Shown here: piece after piece, positions 14,971 to 23,397 of the stretch
Position numbering within the stretch: position 1 is the stretch's first letter
Layout: each line of letters opens with the position of its first letter
Assembly: GCF_000949455.1 (NCBI RefSeq)
Contig: NZ_JXXK01000018.1
Span: 20,229 to 84,228, forward strand
DNA: 64,000 bases
Reading direction: 5' to 3'
Source of the DNA: Ruthenibacterium lactatiformans
Lineage (GTDB): Bacteria > Bacillota > Clostridia > Oscillospirales > Ruminococcaceae
The notes under the pieces: model-generated
The model's database searches: none
Seen by the model: only the letters and a program-made list of their open reading frames with translations
Told to the model about the DNA's origin: nothing
Program-made: the position numbers and the translations under genes

Positions 14971-15990
14971 ATGGCGATTTTGGTAAACGGGGGCGCCGGA
15001 TACATCGGCAGCCACACCTGCATCGAGCTGATGAAAGCGGGTTATGAGATCATCGTGGCCGACAACCTGTACAATTCCTGCGAGGAGGCCCTGCGCCGCG
15101 TGGAACAGATCAGCGGCAAAAAGGTCCCCTTCGTCAATGTGGACCTGTGCGACGGCGAGGCCGTGGACGCGCTGTTCGCCTCCCATCCGGAGATCGACGC
15201 CGTCATCCATTTCGCGGCATACAAGGCCGTGGGTGAAAGCGTTCAAAAACCGCTGGAATATTACACCAACAACCTGGGCTGCACGCTGACGGTGCTGAAC
15301 GCCATGCGCAAATACAATGTAAAAAACTTTGTGTTCTCGTCCTCCGCCACGGTTTACGGAGACCCGGCCAGCGTGCCCATCACCGAGGACTTCCCCACCG
15401 GCGCCACCACCAACCCCTACGGCACCACCAAGGTGATGATGGAGCAGATTTTAAAGGATTACTGCAAGGCGGACCCCACGATGAATGTGGCCCTGCTGCG
15501 CTATTTCAACCCCATCGGCGCTCATGAAAGCGGCCTCATCGGCGAGGACCCCAACGGCATCCCCAACAACCTGGTGCCCTACATCGCCAAGGTGGCCGTG
15601 GGCACGCTGGAAAAGGTGCATGTGTTCGGCAACGATTACCCCACGCCCGACGGCACCGGCGTGCGCGATTATATCCATGTGGTGGACCTGGCCCGCGGCC
15701 ATGTGGCGGCGCTGAAAAAGCTGGCTTCGAACTGCGGCCTGTTCATCTGCAACCTGGGCACGGGCAAGGGCTACAGCGTGCTGGACGTCATCAAAGCATA
15801 CAGCAAGGCCTGCGGCAAGGACCTGCCCTATGTCATCGACCCGCGCCGCCCCGGCGACATTGCCGAATGCTACGCGGACCCCGCCAAGGCCCGGGACGAG
15901 CTGGGCTGGACGGCCGAGTACGGCATTGAAGAGATGTGTGCCTCCAGCTGGAAATGGCAGAGCATGAACCCCAACGGCTACAAGGGCTGA
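14971..15990 (+). CDS. galE: UDP-glucose / UDP-hexose 4-epimerase
   Basis: The 339-residue short-chain dehydrogenase-type enzyme has the NAD-binding GGAGYIG (residues 7-13), FSSSATVYG (122-130) and the catalytic Tyr150-x3-Lys154 in NPYGTTK. GalE interconverts UDP-galactose and UDP-glucose; related enzymes also act on the N-acetylated forms. AAAAGGAGCTGGCAACT precedes ATG 14971. It is the first gene of a three-gene operon with a nucleotidyltransferase and N-acetylhexosamine kinase, so it probably handles UDP-Gal/UDP-GalNAc made from galacto-N-biose. It is the counterpart of LnpD in bifidobacteria. Confidence 0.94.
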   Translation: MAILVNGGAGYIGSHTCIELMKAGYEIIVADNLYNSCEEALRRVEQISGKKVPFVNVDLCDGEAVDALFASHPEIDAVIHFAAYKAVGESVQKPLEYYTNNLGCTLTVLNAMRKYNVKNFVFSSSATVYGDPASVPITEDFPTGATTNPYGTTKVMMEQILKDYCKADPTMNVALLRYFNPIGAHESGLIGEDPNGIPNNLVPYIAKVAVGTLEKVHVFGNDYPTPDGTGVRDYIHVVDLARGHVAALKKLASNCGLFICNLGTGKGYSVLDVIKAYSKACGKDLPYVIDPRRPGDIAECYADPAKARDELGWTAEYGIEEMCASSWKWQSMNPNGYKG

Positions 15991-16041
15991 GCCGCGCCCG
16001 CCCTTGGATACAAGAATCGGAGCAAAAAGGAGAATAACGCA

Positions 16042-16968
16042 ATGAACAAACCTGTACTCGTTGTTATGGCCGCCGGCATGGGCAGCCGCTACGGCGGCCT
16101 CAAGCAGATCGACCCGGTGGGCGGCCACGGCCAGCTCATCATCGACTATTCCATCTTCGACGCCCGCCGCGCGGGCTTCGAGACCGTGGTGTTCATCATC
16201 AAGCACGAGATCGAGGCCGACTTCAAGGCCGCCATCGGCGACCGCCTGTCCAAAGTGATGGACGTGCGCTATGCGTTCCAGCAGCTGGACGACCTGCCCG
16301 CCGGCTACGCCGTGCCCGAAGGCCGCGTCAAGCCCTGGGGCACCAGCCACGCCATCCTGTCGGCCCGGGACGTCATCGACGGCCCGTTCGCCGTGATCAA
16401 CGCCGACGACTATTACGGCCCCGAGGCGTTCCAGAAGATCTACGATTACCTGCTTGCCAACCCGGACCGGGACGGCAAATATGAATACGCCATGGTCGGC
16501 TATCTGCTGGAGAACACGGTAACCGAAAACGGCCACGTGGCCCGCGGCATCTGCGTGACGAATGCGGAGGGCTATCTGGACAGCGTCACCGAACGCACCC
16601 ACATCGAAAAAACCGCAGCGGGCGCGCGCTTCACGGAGGATGACGGCGCCACTTGGACGGACCTGCCCGGCGACACCATCGTATCCATGAACATGTGGGG
16701 CTTTACCCGGAGCTTTCTGGCCGAGACCGGGGCCCGCTTTGCGGCGTTTCTGGACAACGCGCTGAAAACGAACCCCCTTAAGGGCGAGTACTTCCTCCCC
16801 AGCGTGGTGAGCCAGCTCATCGCCGAGGATAAGGCGCAGGTGAAGGTGCTGCACAGCCGCGACAAGTGGTACGGCGTGACCTACAAAGAAGATAAGCCCG
16901 TGGTGGTGGCGGCCATTGCCGAAAAAACGGCGCAGGGCCTGTACCCCGACAATCTGTGGGAGGTGTAA
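16042..16968 (+). CDS. NTP-sugar nucleotidyltransferase (sugar-1-phosphate uridylyltransferase-like)
   Basis: The 308-residue protein has the nucleotidyltransferase signature AAGMGSRYGGLKQID at residues 10-24 and a metal-binding NADDYYG near 118, so it uses an NTP directly. It is not a GalT-type enzyme: no HxHxQ motif is seen. Set between galE and the HexNAc 1-kinase, it probably converts galactose 1-phosphate and/or HexNAc 1-phosphate plus UTP to UDP-sugar. In bifidobacterial lnp loci that step is done by the UDP-glucose-dependent LnpC; here a UTP-dependent enzyme seems to replace it. AAAAAGGAGAATAACGCA precedes the ATG. Substrate and nucleotide are inferred from context. Confidence 0.82.
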   Translation: MNKPVLVVMAAGMGSRYGGLKQIDPVGGHGQLIIDYSIFDARRAGFETVVFIIKHEIEADFKAAIGDRLSKVMDVRYAFQQLDDLPAGYAVPEGRVKPWGTSHAILSARDVIDGPFAVINADDYYGPEAFQKIYDYLLANPDRDGKYEYAMVGYLLENTVTENGHVARGICVTNAEGYLDSVTERTHIEKTAAGARFTEDDGATWTDLPGDTIVSMNMWGFTRSFLAETGARFAAFLDNALKTNPLKGEYFLPSVVSQLIAEDKAQVKVLHSRDKWYGVTYKEDKPVVVAAIAEKTAQGLYPDNLWEV

Positions 16969-16970
16969 GC

Positions 16971-18083
16971 ATGGCAAATCCCGCTGAAAACACGCTCTCC
17001 GAAGTGCTTGCCGCCTATGCGTTCGCGGGCGAGGTCGTAGGCGCGGCGCGCTTCGGCCAGGGCCATATCAACGACACGTTCTGCGTATACACCCAGACGG
17101 CAGAAGGCGACTGCGTGCGCTACATCCTCCAGCGCATGAGCGCCGCCGCATTCAAGCACCCGGACCAGCTCATGCAAAACATCGTGGGCGTGACGGACTA
17201 TCTGCGCGATCTCATTGAGAAAGACGGCGGCGACGCGGCGCGGGAAACCATGACGGTGCTGCGCACCAAAAACGGCGCGGCATATTTCACCGACAGCGAG
17301 GGCGGCGCATGGCGCGTGTATCCCTTTGTGGAAAATACGCTGTGCCTGCAGAAAGCAGAAACGCCGGAGCTGTTCTATGCTTCCGCCAAGGCGTTCGGCA
17401 ATTTCCAACGCATGCTGAAGGATTATCCCGCCGATACCCTGTTCGAGACCATTGAAAAATTCCACGACACTGAAAACCGCCTCGCCAATTTTGAAAAGGC
17501 GCTGGCTGCGGACAAGCTGGGCCGCGCGAAGGACTGCGCGCCGGAGATCGCGTTCGTAAAGGCCCATGCGGCGGATTGCAGCGTGGCGCTGGAGGCGCTG
17601 CGCGCCGGCAGGCTGCCCCTGCGCGTGACGCACAACGACACCAAACTCAACAACATCCTCATCGACAAGGATACCGGCGAGGGCATCTGCGTCATTGACC
17701 TGGACACCGTGATGCCGGGCCTGTCCATCAATGATTTTGGCGATTCCATCCGCTTCGGCGCGAACCATTCCGCCGAGGACGAGCGCGATCTTTCCAAGGT
17801 GAATTTCGACCTTCCGCTGTTTGATATTTACACCAAGGGCTTTCTCGAGGGCGCGGCCGGCACGCTGACGGACGCAGAGAAGGAGTACCTGCCCTGGGGC
17901 GCGAAGCTGATGACGCTGGAGTGCGGCATCCGCTTCCTGACGGACTATCTGGAGGGCGACACCTACTTCAAGATCCACCGGGACGGACAGAACCTGGACC
18001 GCTGCCGCACCCAGTTCAAGCTGGTGCGCGACATGGAGGCCCGCTGGGACGAGATGGCCGCCGTTGTGAAAAAATATTCCTGA
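16971..18083 (+). CDS. nahK: N-acetylhexosamine 1-kinase
   Basis: The 370-residue protein belongs to the aminoglycoside-phosphotransferase fold family and matches NahK/LnpB. Visible are GQGHINDTF near 30 (nucleotide loop), the catalytic THNDTKLNNIL at 220-230 (Asp223) and the metal-binding VIDLDTVMPG at 241-250. It phosphorylates GlcNAc or GalNAc at the anomeric position with ATP, giving the HexNAc 1-phosphate for the upstream nucleotidyltransferase. GGGAGGT overlaps the end of that gene and lies 6 bases from ATG 16971, so the two are tightly coupled. It completes the phosphorolytic pathway begun by the GH112 enzyme. Confidence 0.93.
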   Translation: MANPAENTLSEVLAAYAFAGEVVGAARFGQGHINDTFCVYTQTAEGDCVRYILQRMSAAAFKHPDQLMQNIVGVTDYLRDLIEKDGGDAARETMTVLRTKNGAAYFTDSEGGAWRVYPFVENTLCLQKAETPELFYASAKAFGNFQRMLKDYPADTLFETIEKFHDTENRLANFEKALAADKLGRAKDCAPEIAFVKAHAADCSVALEALRAGRLPLRVTHNDTKLNNILIDKDTGEGICVIDLDTVMPGLSINDFGDSIRFGANHSAEDERDLSKVNFDLPLFDIYTKGFLEGAAGTLTDAEKEYLPWGAKLMTLECGIRFLTDYLEGDTYFKIHRDGQNLDRCRTQFKLVRDMEARWDEMAAVVKKYS

Positions 18084-18099
18084 GCCGTTTTACACAAAA

Positions 18100-18135
18100 C
18101 AAAAGCGCGGACGCATCGAAGCGTCCGCGCTTTCC
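18100..18135. terminator. Bidirectional terminator between nahK and the cysteine hydrolase gene
   Basis: AAAGCGCGGACGC (18102-18114) pairs perfectly with GCGTCCGCGCTTT (18121-18133), serving convergent genes on both sides. Confidence 0.85.
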
Positions 18136-18165
18136 TGTTTTCTTCATCGCGCCCCGGGCGCTTTG

Positions 18166-18705
18166 TCACACGATCTCATACCCCATACCCGCCAGCAGGG
18201 CCAGCGCACGGGCGTGCCCCTCGGGCGTGGCGGCGGCGCACAGGTCCTTCAATACCGCCACGCGGGCATTCAGAAAGGCCGAATGCAGCAAAACGGCGTT
18301 GCTCACCACACAAATGTCCGTCACCACGCCGCAGATCTCAATGCTGTCCGGCGCGCCGCCGCACAGCGCCTCTGCCTCGGCTGGCAGCGCCGCGCAGCCG
18401 AATGTGGGCTTGTCCACAATGGACACGCCGTCCCGTACGCCCGTCTCATACTGCGACAATGAGCCGTACAGGCCCCAGCCCTGGCTGCCCTTAATGCAGT
18501 GCGCCACGGGAAGAAAGCGGCCCTCCCGCGTGTTCAGGTAATCCGTGCCGTGGGTATCCCGGGTAAACAGCACGCGGCCGCCCCTTTCCAACTGCGCGGC
18601 CACCCGCGCGGCAATGCCCGGCTCCAGCGCGGCGGCGGCCGGGTTGCCCAGCGCGCCCGTTACAAAATCGTTCTGGTAGTCAATCACAACAAGCAGTTCC
18701 CGCAT
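18166..18705 (-). CDS. Cysteine hydrolase of the isochorismatase/nicotinamidase family
   Basis: The 179-residue protein has the family catalytic triad: Asp9 in VVIDYQNDF, Lys99 in VDKPTFG and Cys132 in GVVTDICVVSNA. The metal-site pattern RDTHGTDY (50-56) and PVAHCIKGS (67-73) favour a nicotinamidase-type enzyme that turns nicotinamide into nicotinate for NAD salvage. A related amidase role is possible. AAAGGGGAATAGACG precedes the ATG. It follows the alanine racemase gene by only 3 bases, forming an operon with it. Confidence 0.82.
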   Translation of the reverse strand: MRELLVVIDYQNDFVTGALGNPAAAALEPGIAARVAAQLERGGRVLFTRDTHGTDYLNTREGRFLPVAHCIKGSQGWGLYGSLSQYETGVRDGVSIVDKPTFGCAALPAEAEALCGGAPDSIEICGVVTDICVVSNAVLLHSAFLNARVAVLKDLCAAATPEGHARALALLAGMGYEIV

Positions 18706-18708
18706 CGT

Positions 18709-19881
18709 CTATTCCCCTTTCAGATAGTCCACCAATTCCACTTCTGCGCCGTTTTCCACATATACGCGCTGCACGCGGCGCCCCACGTCGCACAGCACTT
18801 CATAATTGATGGTGCCCGTCATGCGGGCCACGTCGTCTACGCTGTCCGCCGCGCCGCCGCCGAACACAATAGCCGCATCCCCGGCCTTCACGTCCGGGAT
18901 GTCTGTCACGTCCACAACGATCTGGTCCATACACACCCGGCCCAACACCCGCGCCGGCCTGCCGTGCAGCGAGACCGTGCCCCGGCCCGACAGCGCCCGC
19001 GGATAACCGTCCGCGTAGCCCACGGCCAGCGTGGCCGCGCGCATGGGCTTTGGCGCGCGGAAGGTGCAGCCGTAGCTGACGGCGTCGCCCGCCGCCAGTT
19101 CCTTCACCATGGATACCGCCGCGCGCAGGCGCAGCGCGGGCACAAGCCCGGGCAGCACCGTATCAGCCGAGGGCTGTTCGCCGTACAGGATGATGCCCGG
19201 CCGCACCATGTCCAGATGGAACTCCGGCCAGGCGAAGGTACCCGCCGAATTGCAGCAATGCTTCACCGCAAAGGTACAGCCCCGGGCGGCCATCTCCTCC
19301 ACTGCCGCGCACAAAATATCGTACTGGCGGCGCGTATAGGCGATATCCTCCGGCGCGGTGCTGTCCGCCGCTGCGAAATGCGTAAAGACACCCACGGGCA
19401 CAAGCCCCGGCAGCGCACAGGCCTCGGCCATCTCCGCCACGGCACGCTCCATATCGTCGTCCGCCGTAAAGCCGATGCGGCCCATGCCCGTGTCTACTTT
19501 CAAATGCACGCGCACCGCCACGCCCGCACGCAGCGCGGCCTCCGAAAGCGCCCGCGCATATTCCAGCGAGAACACCGTCTGGCTGATGCCGCCCACGGCC
19601 AGCGCGGCCGCGTTCTGCACGCCGGTATAACCCAGGATCAGGATGGGCTTCGTAACGCCCGCCCGGCGCAGGCACACCGCCTCGCCAAAGCCGGACACCG
19701 CAAACTGGTCCGCGCCCTCCTGCTCCAGAAGCGGGGCCACCACCGCGTCGCCGTGGCCGTATGCATCGGCCTTTACCACGGCCATCACCGCCGCATCCCC
19801 GGCCCTTTCCCGCACCAGCTTAAAGTTGTGCCGCAGCGCGCCGAGGTCCACCTCGGCCCAGCAGCGCCGTTCAAATTCCAT
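18709..19881 (-). CDS. alr: Alanine racemase
   Basis: The 390-residue fold-type III PLP enzyme carries the PLP lysine Lys37 in VVKADAYGHG and the second catalytic base Tyr270 in AVSYGCTF, with the late GRVCMDQIVVDVTD motif. It makes D-alanine for peptidoglycan in the cytoplasm. ATG 19881 is taken as start since the family begins near EFERRCWAEVDLGALRHN; a GTG nine bases upstream with a better-spaced AAGGAAGG is an alternative. A second racemase domain is present in the VanT-like protein at 27929-30103. Confidence 0.93.
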   Translation of the reverse strand: MEFERRCWAEVDLGALRHNFKLVRERAGDAAVMAVVKADAYGHGDAVVAPLLEQEGADQFAVSGFGEAVCLRRAGVTKPILILGYTGVQNAAALAVGGISQTVFSLEYARALSEAALRAGVAVRVHLKVDTGMGRIGFTADDDMERAVAEMAEACALPGLVPVGVFTHFAAADSTAPEDIAYTRRQYDILCAAVEEMAARGCTFAVKHCCNSAGTFAWPEFHLDMVRPGIILYGEQPSADTVLPGLVPALRLRAAVSMVKELAAGDAVSYGCTFRAPKPMRAATLAVGYADGYPRALSGRGTVSLHGRPARVLGRVCMDQIVVDVTDIPDVKAGDAAIVFGGGAADSVDDVARMTGTINYEVLCDVGRRVQRVYVENGAEVELVDYLKGE

Positions 19882-19999
19882 CGTATCCACCGGCCTTCCT
19901 TTATCTTTATGGCATGCCGCCTTATCCGCTTCTTCCAGTATAACATTTTCGTGGGCAGAGTAAACAAAAAGCGGGCAAATTTTTATAAAAACAGCACGT

Positions 20000-20040
20000 G
20001 AGCATTCAAGAGCATTCAAGAGCAAAACAGAGCATTTTAA
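20000..20040. repeat. Four 10-bp tandem repeats upstream of the rplM promoter
   Basis: GAGCATTCAA, GAGCATTCAA, GAGCAAAACA and GAGCATTTTA follow one another at exact 10-bp steps, ending 40 bp before the rplM -35 box. Helical phasing could create a curved or protein-bound upstream element; function unknown. Confidence 0.6.
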
Positions 20041-20079
20041 AGCGCTCGCTTTCTAAATCAAAAAAATGCAAAAAAGGGG

Positions 20080-20108
20080 TTGACGCGGCGCCGGGCATCC
20101 GCTATAAT
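20080..20108 (+). promoter_or_regulatory. Promoter of rplM-rpsI
   Basis: TTGACG (20080-20085), 17 bases, TATAAT (20103-20108); a strong vegetative promoter with a leader of about 60 bases. Confidence 0.85.
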
Positions 20109-20172
20109 CAATCTTGCGCCTGTTTGCACGGGCCTTTCGATTGTTTGTAGAGACTATTAGGAGGAAAACACC

Positions 20173-20601
20173 ATGAGCACAACTCTTGCTAAACCCGGCA
20201 CCGTGGAACGCAAGTGGTACATCATCGATGCCGCCGGCAAGCCCCTGGGCCGCACCGCCGCCACTGCCGCCGTGCTGCTCCGCGGCAAAAATAAGGTCAC
20301 TTTCACGCCCAATGTCGATTGCGGCGACCATGTGATCATCATCAACTGCGACCAGGCTGTCCTTACCGGCAGCAAGCTGGACAAGAAGTATTACTACCAC
20401 CACAGCGGCTGGATCGGCGGCATGAAAGCCGTGCAGTACCGCACGCTGATGGCCGAGAAATCCGATAAGGCCATGATGCTGGCCGTGAAGGGCATGCTGC
20501 CCGGCAACACCCTGGGTGCCGCCGCGCTGAAGCGCCTGCGCGTCTACAAGGGCGCCGAGCACAACAACGCCGCCCAGAAGCCCGAAGCTTACACACTGTA
20601 A
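20173..20601 (+). CDS. rplM: Ribosomal protein L13
   Basis: The 142-residue protein is full length and shows the L13 hallmarks KWYIIDAAGKPLGRTA, GDHVIIINC, KKYYYHHSGWIGGMK and GMLPGNTLGAAALKRLRVYKG. It is an early-assembling protein of the 50S subunit. TTAGGAGGAAAACACC precedes the ATG. It forms the classic two-gene operon with rpsI 15 bases downstream. Confidence 0.98.
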   Translation: MSTTLAKPGTVERKWYIIDAAGKPLGRTAATAAVLLRGKNKVTFTPNVDCGDHVIIINCDQAVLTGSKLDKKYYYHHSGWIGGMKAVQYRTLMAEKSDKAMMLAVKGMLPGNTLGAAALKRLRVYKGAEHNNAAQKPEAYTL

Positions 20602-20616
20602 TAGGAGGCAATGAGA

Positions 20617-21015
20617 ATGTACGAGACGAAACCTTATTTCTACGGCACCGGCCGTCGTAAGAATTCCGTTGCCCGCGTTCGTGTGTACAACGGCACCGGC
20701 AAGATCACCATCAACGACCGTGATATCGACGATTATTTCGGTCTTGAGACCCTGAAGCTCATCGTGCGCCAGCCGCTGGCTGTCGCGGGCGTCGAGGGCA
20801 AATTCGACATCGTTGTGCGCGTTGCGGGCGGCGGTGTTTCCGGCCAGGCGGGCGCCATCCGCCACGGCCTGTCCCGCGCGCTGCTCGTTTATGACGAGAA
20901 CCTGCGCGGCGAACTGAAGAAAGCCGGCTTCCTGACGCGCGATCCGCGCATGAAGGAGCGCAAGAAATACGGTCTCAAGGCCGCACGCCGCGCGCCGCAG
21001 TTCAGCAAGCGCTGA
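20617..21015 (+). CDS. rpsI: Ribosomal protein S9
   Basis: The 132-residue protein shows YGTGRRKNSVARVRV, the GGGVSGQAGAIRHGLSRAL core and the C-terminal RKKYGLKAARRAPQFSKR whose last Lys-Arg contacts P-site tRNA. ATG 20617 is preferred to the in-frame ATG at 20611 because GGAGG then sits 8 bases away instead of 2. Confidence 0.98.
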   Translation: MYETKPYFYGTGRRKNSVARVRVYNGTGKITINDRDIDDYFGLETLKLIVRQPLAVAGVEGKFDIVVRVAGGGVSGQAGAIRHGLSRALLVYDENLRGELKKAGFLTRDPRMKERKKYGLKAARRAPQFSKR

Positions 21016-21063
21016 ATTTCCGTTTGCCAGCTTTCCGCGCGAAGGCTGCGAGCCATGCAACAC

Positions 21064-21106
21064 AACCCGTGCCGCAATGCCTTTCTGGCAATGCGGCACG
21101 GGTTTT
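21064..21106 (+). terminator. Terminator of rplM-rpsI
   Basis: A 17-bp hairpin with one mismatch (ACCCGTGCCGCAATGCC at 21065-21081 and its complement ending at 21102) followed by TTTT. Confidence 0.9.
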
Positions 21107-21137
21107 CTTATTTTCCGTCTCCGATCATGGGCCGGAA

Positions 21138-21485
21138 AACGTCCACTCCCCTGTCTTGGATATGCGGCGGCTCATTGAAAACATGATGGGCTGGTTCGGC
21201 GTAACACAGGAGCGCCTGTGCCGGGAACGGGCCATAGAAACACCCACCGGAGAAACGCTGTACTGGGATTACTACTGCTATGTGAAAGAACATCCCGTGC
21301 GCCGCTGGGACACGCCCACATCCATTCTGTGCGGCGGACGGGACGAGCTGTGTGAGCCGGATGTCACCGCCCGTTTTGCCCGGCAATACGGCTGCAGGCT
21401 GCTGACACGCCCCGAAGCGGGCCACTATTTCCACACGCCAAAGGAGCTGGAGGCTCTGCGGCAATGGCTGACGGCAAGCCTTTGA
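21138..21485 (+). pseudogene. C-terminal fragment of an alpha/beta hydrolase
   Basis: The frame ending at 21485 encodes a recognisable last third of an alpha/beta hydrolase: SPVLDMRRLIENMMG, TLYWDYYCYVKEHPV, the Asp loop ILCGGRDELCE and the His loop EAGHYFHTPKEL. The nucleophile elbow and everything before it are missing. Upstream the frame runs straight back into the rpsI terminator with no homologous sequence, so the 5' part was lost, probably by a deletion. A short product could still be translated but could not be a working hydrolase. Confidence 0.7.
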
Positions 21486-21522
21486 GCAGAAGGCATATTC
21501 AAACAGAACAGGAGGAAAGAGC

Positions 21523-21885
21523 ATGGCAATGGAAAAAATCACAGAAAACGGAGTCGCCATCGCCCTTGTAACAGGCACGTGCGCACTGACGGACGAGCAG
21601 ACGGCGCTGGACTTGATCATGGAAGCGCGCTACACACTGGGCGCAGAGCGCATCGCCATTGAAAAGGCCGCTGTTTCGCCGGATTTTTTCATTTTGAGCA
21701 CGGGCCTTGCCGGGGCCGTACTGCAAAAATTCATCAATTACGGCGCAAAGCTGGCGGTGTACGGCGATTATTCCGGATATACCAGCAAGCCCCTGCGGGA
21801 TTTTATCCGCGAGAGCAACCGGGGCCGGGATATCTTTTTCCCCGCCACCCGGCAGGAAGCCATCCTCCGTCTGGCCGGGGTGTGA
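21523..21885 (+). CDS. DUF4180 family protein
   Basis: The 120-residue protein matches DUF4180: VAIALVTGTCALTDEQTALDLIMEARYTLGAERIAIEK, then LSTGLAGAVLQKFINYGAKLAVYGDYSGY and PLRDFIRESNRGRDIFFPATRQEAILRL. Homologues often sit next to MarR/TetR regulators or small hydrolases and have no known activity. CAGGAGGAAAGAGC precedes the ATG. It lies 37 bases after the hydrolase remnant and may once have been its operon partner. Confidence 0.8.
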   Translation: MAMEKITENGVAIALVTGTCALTDEQTALDLIMEARYTLGAERIAIEKAAVSPDFFILSTGLAGAVLQKFINYGAKLAVYGDYSGYTSKPLRDFIRESNRGRDIFFPATRQEAILRLAGV

Positions 21886-21998
21886 CCGCGTGCGGCGCGG
21901 CAGCCGCGGACGCTTTCCGCCACGCCGTGCCCGCACCGAGGCCGCAGCCATACCGCTTGGCAAAGCCTGGGCTTGAACAAGTTCAAAAAGGTAAAGCA

Positions 21999-22305
21999 AA
22001 ACCCGCCGCGTTCCAAAAGAGTGCGGCGGGCTGCAGCTTGTCGAAAAAGCTTCGCTTTTGCGCCAAGCTGCCTATGAACAGGGCCTGCGGCCCCGTTCGC
22101 CGTGCACGGCGCGGGGTTATTTTAAATGAAAAAAGGGGCGTCTACACGCTAAGAGCCGCGCTTTCAGCGCTGTTGCGCTCCGACACGCGCCTGCGGGCGC
22201 AGTCTCCACCCCTTTTTCAAGCTTTTTTCCCGGATATTTCTTTTACCTCTCCGACTTTTTCAGCAGTCTGAAACCCGCCGCACTCCAAAAGAGTGCGGCG
22301 GGCTG
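21999..22305. repeat. MITE-like hairpin element bounded by two 35-bp palindromic repeats
   Basis: Copies at 21999-22033 and 22271-22305 agree at 33 of 35 positions, and each forms the stem CCCGCCGC...GCGGCGGG. Between them are further hairpins, including paired GAAAAAAGGGG near 22128 and CCCCTTTTTTC near 22215. No protein is encoded. The right copy (ACTCCAAAAGAGT core) can act as a terminator. This accounts for the gene-free stretch 21886-22326. Confidence 0.55.
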
Positions 22306-22326
22306 TTTTCTATATAATAGACGCGC

Positions 22327-23397
22327 TTACGCTGCGGCGTTTGCCTGCGCCTCGGCCACGCGGCTGTCCGCGTCGGCCTGTGCCTGCGCAACGCGCTCGT
22401 CGGCTTCGGCCTGTACCTGTGCAACGCGTTCCTCCGCTTCCGCACGGGCTTGCTCCACGGCAGCTTCGGCTTCATCCAAGCGGGCCTGCCACTCGGCCTC
22501 CAGCGCCTCAAGCTCGGCGTCACGGGCAGCGCTGCTCTGTTCGCTCTGCCAGCCGGCAAGCTCTTCGGCGTCCATATAATATCCCGCGTCATCCACATAG
22601 ATGCGTTCCGTCACGCACTGGGCCAGCTGCTCCGCCGTCATATCCGCCTGATAGGATCCCTCCACGGCCAGGCTGTACAGCGGTGTTTCTGTATCCCGGC
22701 TTTCCCGCATATACAGGCTGATATACGGGTCGCGCACGCCCGTGGCGCGCACGGCTTCAATGACAGGCCGGCACGCGGCCACAAATTCCTCCCGGGTGGC
22801 CCACGTTCCTTTCAGCTCGGCGCTCACACCCACGTAATCGCCCGCCTTCAGATCCGCCGCGCCGGTCACGTCTTCCGGCGTGCGCAGCTCACCCAGGTGA
22901 ACGTCATAGGTGACATTCACAATATCTCCGTTGCCCTTGAGCCGGGCGTAGGTCGCTTCGTACAGCTCCTGCTCCACCCGCTGCTCGGCGGCACTGCGCC
23001 CCGGCCCGGCATATTGCAGTGCCACAGGCACGCATGCCGCTCCCAGCGCTGTGACAATCAGCAGAAAACACACGAACATGGAGAGAAAGTCATATTTCAG
23101 CCGCATGCCTTTGGCTGTGGACGCCGCGAAGATCACCTCGCAGCCCAGCGCCACCAGTACCAACGGCGACAGCTTGAACAGCAGAAGAAAATCCACATTG
23201 GGGAAGAACAGCCCCACGCACAGCGCCGCGCCTACCACTACCAGCGCAAGGCCCATGGTGAGCGTGCCCACCCGGCGCACCGGGCGCGCCGGCTCGTACA
23301 CCGGCATTTCAGAGGGCGGGGTATCCAAAGCCGCCGGCTCCTGCGGTGAATCCGGAGCCTCCTGCACGGCGGAGACCCGGTTCTCGTTCTCAGCCAT
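22327..23397 (-). CDS. Membrane protein with C-terminal Ala/Glu coiled coil
   Basis: The 356-residue protein starts with a polar segment, has about three membrane helices (roughly 43-65, 72-92, 100-120), an extracytoplasmic region, and a C-terminal run of heptad-like repeats (EAEERVAQ, EADERVAQ, DADSRVAE) after residue 290. No family is recognised. Its start overlaps the end of the upstream membrane gene by 8 bases. Both lie behind an ECF sigma/anti-sigma pair, so it is probably part of that regulon and acts at the envelope. Confidence 0.75.
   Translation of the reverse strand: MAENENRVSAVQEAPDSPQEPAALDTPPSEMPVYEPARPVRRVGTLTMGLALVVVGAALCVGLFFPNVDFLLLFKLSPLVLVALGCEVIFAASTAKGMRLKYDFLSMFVCFLLIVTALGAACVPVALQYAGPGRSAAEQRVEQELYEATYARLKGNGDIVNVTYDVHLGELRTPEDVTGAADLKAGDYVGVSAELKGTWATREEFVAACRPVIEAVRATGVRDPYISLYMRESRDTETPLYSLAVEGSYQADMTAEQLAQCVTERIYVDDAGYYMDAEELAGWQSEQSSAARDAELEALEAEWQARLDEAEAAVEQARAEAEERVAQVQAEADERVAQAQADADSRVAEAQANAAA

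Noticed and set aside
16042..16968. Calling the nucleotidyltransferase galU
   Set aside because: The AAGMGSRYGG motif fits a broad family; its context points to Gal-1-P or HexNAc-1-P, and the sequence alone does not show glucose 1-phosphate as substrate.
20000..20040. CRISPR-like short repeats
   Set aside because: The units are 10 bp without spacers and only four in number; no cas genes are nearby.
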